Origin: Molanna angustata
Taxonomy: Eukaryota > Arthropoda > Insecta > Trichoptera > Molannidae
Direction: 5' to 3'
Assembly: GCA_963576475.1 (NCBI GenBank)
Contig: OY754982.1
Location: 646,909 to 710,908 of the forward strand
Length of the DNA stretch: 64,000 nt
A program made the position numbers and the translations under genes. The stretch's first letter is position 1. Every line of letters begins with the position of its first letter. Below, one piece after another: positions 58,026 to 64,000 of the stretch. Below the pieces are notes generated by a model that was given only the letters and a program-made list of their open reading frames with translations, was not told where the DNA came from and made no database searches.

Positions 58026-58985
58026 ATGGATTGCTTTAAATGCCAACAAACTGTAACTGACGGGGTAACCTGTACATCGTGCAAAAAGTTATTACATTAT
58101 GAATGCGGGGGTACCTCTGAGACTACTTTCCGAAAATCAAACATAGAGAAAAGGAAAATCTGGCGCTGCGTTACGTGCAAATCCGACCCTACTAACTCTA
58201 ATAACACCATAGATTCTGTGATGGCAGAACTAAAAAAGATTACCTCTGAACTGTCTGCATTTAAATCCATAAGCATACAAGTACAAGATCAAGTCAAAGA
58301 GTTAAAAGATGAAATAACACAATTTAAAAAATCCATTGACTTTACAAACTCAAAACTTGATCAATTTTCTGTTAGGTTCGAGGCTTTGGAGAGTAAAATT
58401 CATAAAGTTGACAGATTAGAATCCGAGTTAGCTACACTAACGAAAACAGTAAACATTTTGAAACAAAAAACAGATAAAAATAACAGAGAACTATTAGAGT
58501 CTGAGCAACGTTCACTGATAAATAATATAGAAATCCACGGCCTGCCAGAATCAAACCAAGAGAATATTAAAAGAGTTGTTTTGGATATTGGAAAATCGTT
58601 GGGGTGTACACTTAGTGACAAAGATATAATCGAGACATATAGAACAGCCGGCAGCAGAAATATTTTGACTCGGAAGAGTAACAATATTGTTGTTAAGTTT
58701 GACTCTAAGAACAAAAAAGATGAAATGTTGGCAGCAGTCAAAAAGAAGAAAGGCATCGACACAAACATGATCAATATACCAGGAGAGAAGATTCGCTTTT
58801 TCATTAACGACCATCTAACATTCAAATCGAAACACATACTGAGAGCCGCCAAAGAATTCAAAAAACAAAATAACTACAATTTTTTATGGATAAGAAACTC
58901 AAAGATCATGATTCGGAAGGACACCACCTCAAGACCGATACATATCTACAGCGTAGATCAACTAGAGGACCTCGAACGTCAATGA
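58026..58985 (+). CDS. LINE ORF1: PHD finger, coiled coil, FP-type C-domain
   Basis: A 319-codon intact frame. Residues 3-51 form a C4HC3 PHD-like finger (C3, C6, C16, C19, H24, C27, C48, C51; ends WRCVTCK). Residues ~60-150 are heptad-rich coiled coil (ELKKITSELSAF, DEITQFKKSIDF, LATLTKTVNILK). Residues ~165-315 show IEIHGLPES, DIIETYRTAGSR, NIVVKFDSKNKKDEM, IRFFINDHLT, HILRAAKEFKK and IHIYSVDQLEDL. This layout is shared by ORF1 proteins of insect LINEs and called an FP-type C-terminal domain after a baculovirus protein. ORF1 proteins of LINEs bind element RNA as chaperones. PHD-bearing ORF1s are known from CR1-like elements. ORF2 lies 408 bp downstream. No frame damage is seen, unlike ORF2. 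Confidence 0.85.
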   Translation: MDCFKCQQTVTDGVTCTSCKKLLHYECGGTSETTFRKSNIEKRKIWRCVTCKSDPTNSNNTIDSVMAELKKITSELSAFKSISIQVQDQVKELKDEITQFKKSIDFTNSKLDQFSVRFEALESKIHKVDRLESELATLTKTVNILKQKTDKNNRELLESEQRSLINNIEIHGLPESNQENIKRVVLDIGKSLGCTLSDKDIIETYRTAGSRNILTRKSNNIVVKFDSKNKKDEMLAAVKKKKGIDTNMINIPGEKIRFFINDHLTFKSKHILRAAKEFKKQNNYNFLWIRNSKIMIRKDTTSRPIHIYSVDQLEDLERQ

Positions 58986-59393
58986 AATACTCATTTATAT
59001 TATTATTTAAATTCTACTTACCACTGTCACAATACACACAGAAATATACATACATTCTCACAAATTACACAATACGCATACAAGACTCACTTAGACCAAC
59101 ATGTTACAACAATCAGTATGTGAATGCATATGTAATATTCTTATCATATAATAGATCCAATTGCATTGGATATCTCGATATAGGTGATTGTTATTCATTT
59201 GAGTGTAACTTAAGTCTAAAAATGGATATTACGCTTACGTTGCTAGTGCGTACGAATTACCTATGTCAGTCAACAGAGCTGAGCCCAGTGGACTTTTCAC
59301 AATTCATAACATTTTTCTATAGATATTATTTATGTTTAATAATTGTATTTTTTTTGAGTATCAGTAATGATAACTTAATATCTACCTATTATA
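58986..59393 (+). other. Spacer between LINE ORF1 and ORF2
   Basis: 408 bp, AT-rich. An out-of-phase frame (58886-59401) spans it but has no motif and overlaps ORF1's end, so it is taken as chance. The spacer could help re-initiation at ORF2. Confidence 0.5.
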
Positions 59394-62179
59394 ATGGCTG
59401 AATCTATTCATGTGTACTATCAAAATACTCGCGGATTAAGAACAAAAACTGAAGAATTCTATTTTAACGTATTGTCAAACGATTATGACGCAATATTTAT
59501 ATGTGAAACATGGCTTGTTGATAGCATATCCGACAGTGAAATATTCGATACACGCTATAATGTGTACAGGAGAAATAGAAATATTCAAAATAAAAGCAGA
59601 GGGGGTGGAGTGGCAATAGCTATTAAAAAACAATACAAAACTATTGTACAGAATGATTGGTATACATCGGCAGAAGATATTTGGATAACGATTACATTAA
59701 AAAGGTTGAAAAAAGTCCATTTATGTTGCACGTATATCCCAGGAACGGGCCCCAAACTGACAACTGCAGAACGAATAAATCTGGTTTCCGAGCATACTAA
59801 TAGAATAAATGATTTGATAGTGAAATTTCCTGATGATGGTTTCTTGATTATTGGCGATTATAATATGCCCTTTATAAATTGGGAAACAACGGATGTTATA
59901 ATGGACAACATAGATCAATGCTCTACATTATTGATAAATTCCCTTGCTTTCTCTAACTTAAAACAAATGAATAATATTCGCAATGCTCATAATCGCATAT
60001 TAGACCTCATACTTAGTAACATATTAGTCTCTGTATCTGCTGCAGATGAGCCACTTGTTAGTGAGGATCCTCATCATAGATCATTACTGCTGGATATTAC
60101 TCTAGCGGATTCTACGATGAAAACCCTCATAAAGCAGATTATAATACAATAAATGAAATTCTTTCATTAACTGATTGGAGTCCAGTTCAAAATACTTCTT
60201 GCATCAACGCATCTGTTGAAAATTTTTATAATATAATTAATCCTATTATAGATTCATTGATCCCAAGTAGAGTCATAAAAAGTTGTCACTATCCCAATTG
60301 GTATACATCATCATTGATAAAAATAACTAATGAAAAACTTTTTTACTTGAGATTATCGAAAAAAAATAAAAATCCCCTTGACCGCGCCACATATGAACTC
60401 TTAAGAAAAAGGCACAAAAAATGGCTAAAGAGATATATAAACGATATATCACTTCTGTAGAATCGAATATTCAAAATAATGTCAAGAGTTTTTGGTCATA
60501 TGTAAAATCACAAGGTAAATCACAGATTATACCCGACTCAATGACATATCAAACAAATAGTTCAGAAAATCCAGTTGAAACTGCCAACCTGTTTTCGAAA
60601 TATTTCGCCACAGTTTTTGACTCATCTACAGTAACACATACCAGCGGTCATAGTACAACTGATCAATCAAAATTTCCAATAAACATTGACAAAAACGTAA
60701 CATTAATTTATCTTAGTAAAACAGACCCCAGGAAAGGCGCAGGTATTGATGGAATACCTGGAATATTTATTAACAAATGCGCCAACATGCTGGTGACACC
60801 GGTTTTCGATTTGTTTAACAAATCACTCCAAACAAGGTATTTTCCCCGCGAGATGGAAAACAGCATTAATATCTCCGATTTACAAATCTGGTGACAAACA
60901 TAATGTAGAAAATTATAGGCCCGTATCAAAGTTACCAATTTTGAGCAAAATATTAGAAAAGATCGTCTATGACCAACTCTATCCCTGCATTTCTTCATTG
61001 ATCACACAAAAGCAACACGGTTTTATGAAAAAGCGCTCAGTGATATCTAACCTCGCTGTTTTCACTCATTATCTCAATGATAATATGGATAAAGGACATC
61101 AAATTGATACAATTTACACTGATTATTCAAAAGCGTTTGATCGTGTTAACCATGATGTACTAATAACAAAACTTTTACAAATTGGCATACATGGAGATCT
61201 TCATAGATGGATTCAATCTTATATTTCTAATCGCACTCAACTTACGGTGGTAAAGGGTTATGCATCTGAAAATATAACACATATATGTTCTGGAGTTCCT
61301 CAAGGATCCCACTTGGGACCACTACTGTTTAATGTATATGTCAACGACATTGGAAATTGTTTTAAATACTCTAATTATTCACTCTTTGCAGACGACATGA
61401 AAATTTACAATTGTGTGAAAACTATATCTGACTGTGCAAAACTTCAAGAAGATTTGGATCGACTTGCAGCTTATTGTAGATTAAATTTATTAAAACTGAA
61501 CACCTCTAAATGTTTCTCAATTTCTTACACTAGAAAAATTAATAAACACACTTTCGATTACACATTAAATGATGAACACATAGTAAAGAAATCTTTGTGT
61601 CGGGATTTGGGATTATTCTTGGACAGCAAATTAAATTACAGACAACATATAGATAAAATTACAACAGCAGGTTATAAAAAATTAGGTTTTATTTTTAGGA
61701 TAAGTAAAGATTTCAAAAATCCACAAACATTTAAAATATTATTTAATTCACTAGTCAGAAGTACACTGGAGTTTGGCTCTGTTATTTGGAACCCGCAATA
61801 TCGAGTGCACATTAATAATATAGAAAAAATACAGCGTAAATATTTGAAGAGATTGGCATATCGAAGTATTGTTGCACCTATTCCACCGTCACTAGAATCA
61901 AGACGCAAATGCCAAGATATACAATTTCTGTACAACATATTGAACAATATTATTGACTGCCCGGAACTTTTGTCGAGTATTGACTTTAACGTACCATTGA
62001 GACGCTCCAGACACACAACTCTCTTCCGACCTAAATTATACAAAACTAATGCCGCGAAAAACTCAACTATAAACAGAATTATAAACACATACATAAAATA
62101 TGAGAAGTCCCTTGACATAGACCTATTCAGTGATACAAAACATAAACTCGCTCAAAAATTAAAAACAGGAATTTCATAA
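59394..62179 (+). pseudogene. LINE ORF2 (endonuclease-RT), three frameshifts
   Basis: The 59394-60152 frame is the AP-like endonuclease that nicks the target: VYYQNTRGLRTK, ICETWL (catalytic Glu38), GGGVAIAI, LIIGDYNMP and DPHHRSLLLDI (the usual SDH triad, slightly altered). Then frames change near 60110-60120 (into NPHKADYN), near 60430-60440, and near 60840-60850 (into WKTALISPIYKSGDKHNVEN). The 60941-62179 frame holds the RT: YRPVSKLPILSKI just before it, HGFMKKRS, YTDYSKAFDRVNHD (catalytic Asp61), SGVPQGSHLGPLLF, LFADDMKIY (FADD at 149-152) and thumb, then LEFGSVIWN, FLYNILNN and PLRRSRHTTLF. Jockey-superfamily, CR1/Kiri-like by motif order. No RNase H. All catalytic motifs remain but the three shifts make this copy inactive. 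Confidence 0.85.

Positions 62180-64000
<1,821 letters not shown>

Noticed and set aside
58400..58861. 153-codon minus-strand frame within ORF1
   Set aside because: Antisense shadow of ORF1, hydrophobic by complementarity; no independent support.
58532..58964. Baculovirus FP-like gene inserted in the host genome
   Set aside because: The similarity is to a domain common in insect LINE ORF1 proteins; here it sits after a PHD finger and coiled coil and before an endonuclease-RT ORF, so it is LINE-borne.
58886..59401. 171-codon frame overlapping the end of ORF1
   Set aside because: Out of phase with ORF1 and ORF2, no motif, and it spans the expected inter-ORF spacer of the LINE.

Overview
The window is non-coding, repeat-dense DNA from an animal nuclear genome. 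It is AT-rich and looks insect, most likely Lepidoptera. The basis for that is inference from the mix of elements: R1-clade LINE fragments, CR1/Jockey-type LINE tails, Ty3/Gypsy pol with an insect-type gag tail, tRNA-derived SINEs, hAT and other MITEs, and (TA)n-flanked inverted-repeat elements. I see no intact host gene, no rRNA or tRNA gene, no CRISPR and no bacterial-type operon. The species cannot be named from the sequence alone.

Layout. 0-15 kb: scattered LINE 3' ends (both strands), two dispersed repeat families (called here RepA and RepB), tRNA-type SINEs nested in one another, and a partial MITE. 15.9-20.2 kb: the only host-gene traces, a broken THAP zinc-finger exon (about 16.0 kb) and a degenerate, intron-containing copy of ribosomal protein gene RpS25 (16.9-17.6 kb), followed by a decayed Gypsy pol fragment and a decayed R1-clade LINE on the opposite strand. 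20.4-32.7 kb: a MITE dimer, SINEs, a 586-bp GGCCC-ended MITE, a non-autonomous hAT-like element carrying a 51-bp tandem repeat and a SINE insertion, more RepA/RepB copies and LINE tails. 33.1-38.2 kb: a 1.1-kb hAT relic with the remains of its transposase, then a minus-strand Gypsy element that has lost about half of pol by an in-frame deletion and has a 475-bp hAT MITE, with a perfect 8-bp target duplication, inserted in gag. 38.4-53.3 kb: RepB copies (one inverted pair), a five-unit 59-bp tandem repeat, LINE ends bounded by (TAA)n, SINEs, and long stretches with nothing recognisable. 55-64 kb: a cluster of (TA)n microsatellites of 199-329 bp, two families of elements with long inverted arms, and one nearly full-length two-ORF LINE (57.3-62.5 kb) whose ORF1 is open but whose ORF2 has three frameshifts.

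No functional pathway is encoded. The interest lies in the nesting order of the elements, the unprocessed RpS25 pseudogene, the internally deleted Gypsy ORF, and the inverted-arm elements at 56, 63 and 63.4-64 kb. The arms of one of these families carry a hairpin resembling a hammerhead-ribozyme core, and two different families share a TRSQS-type coding remnant between their arms.
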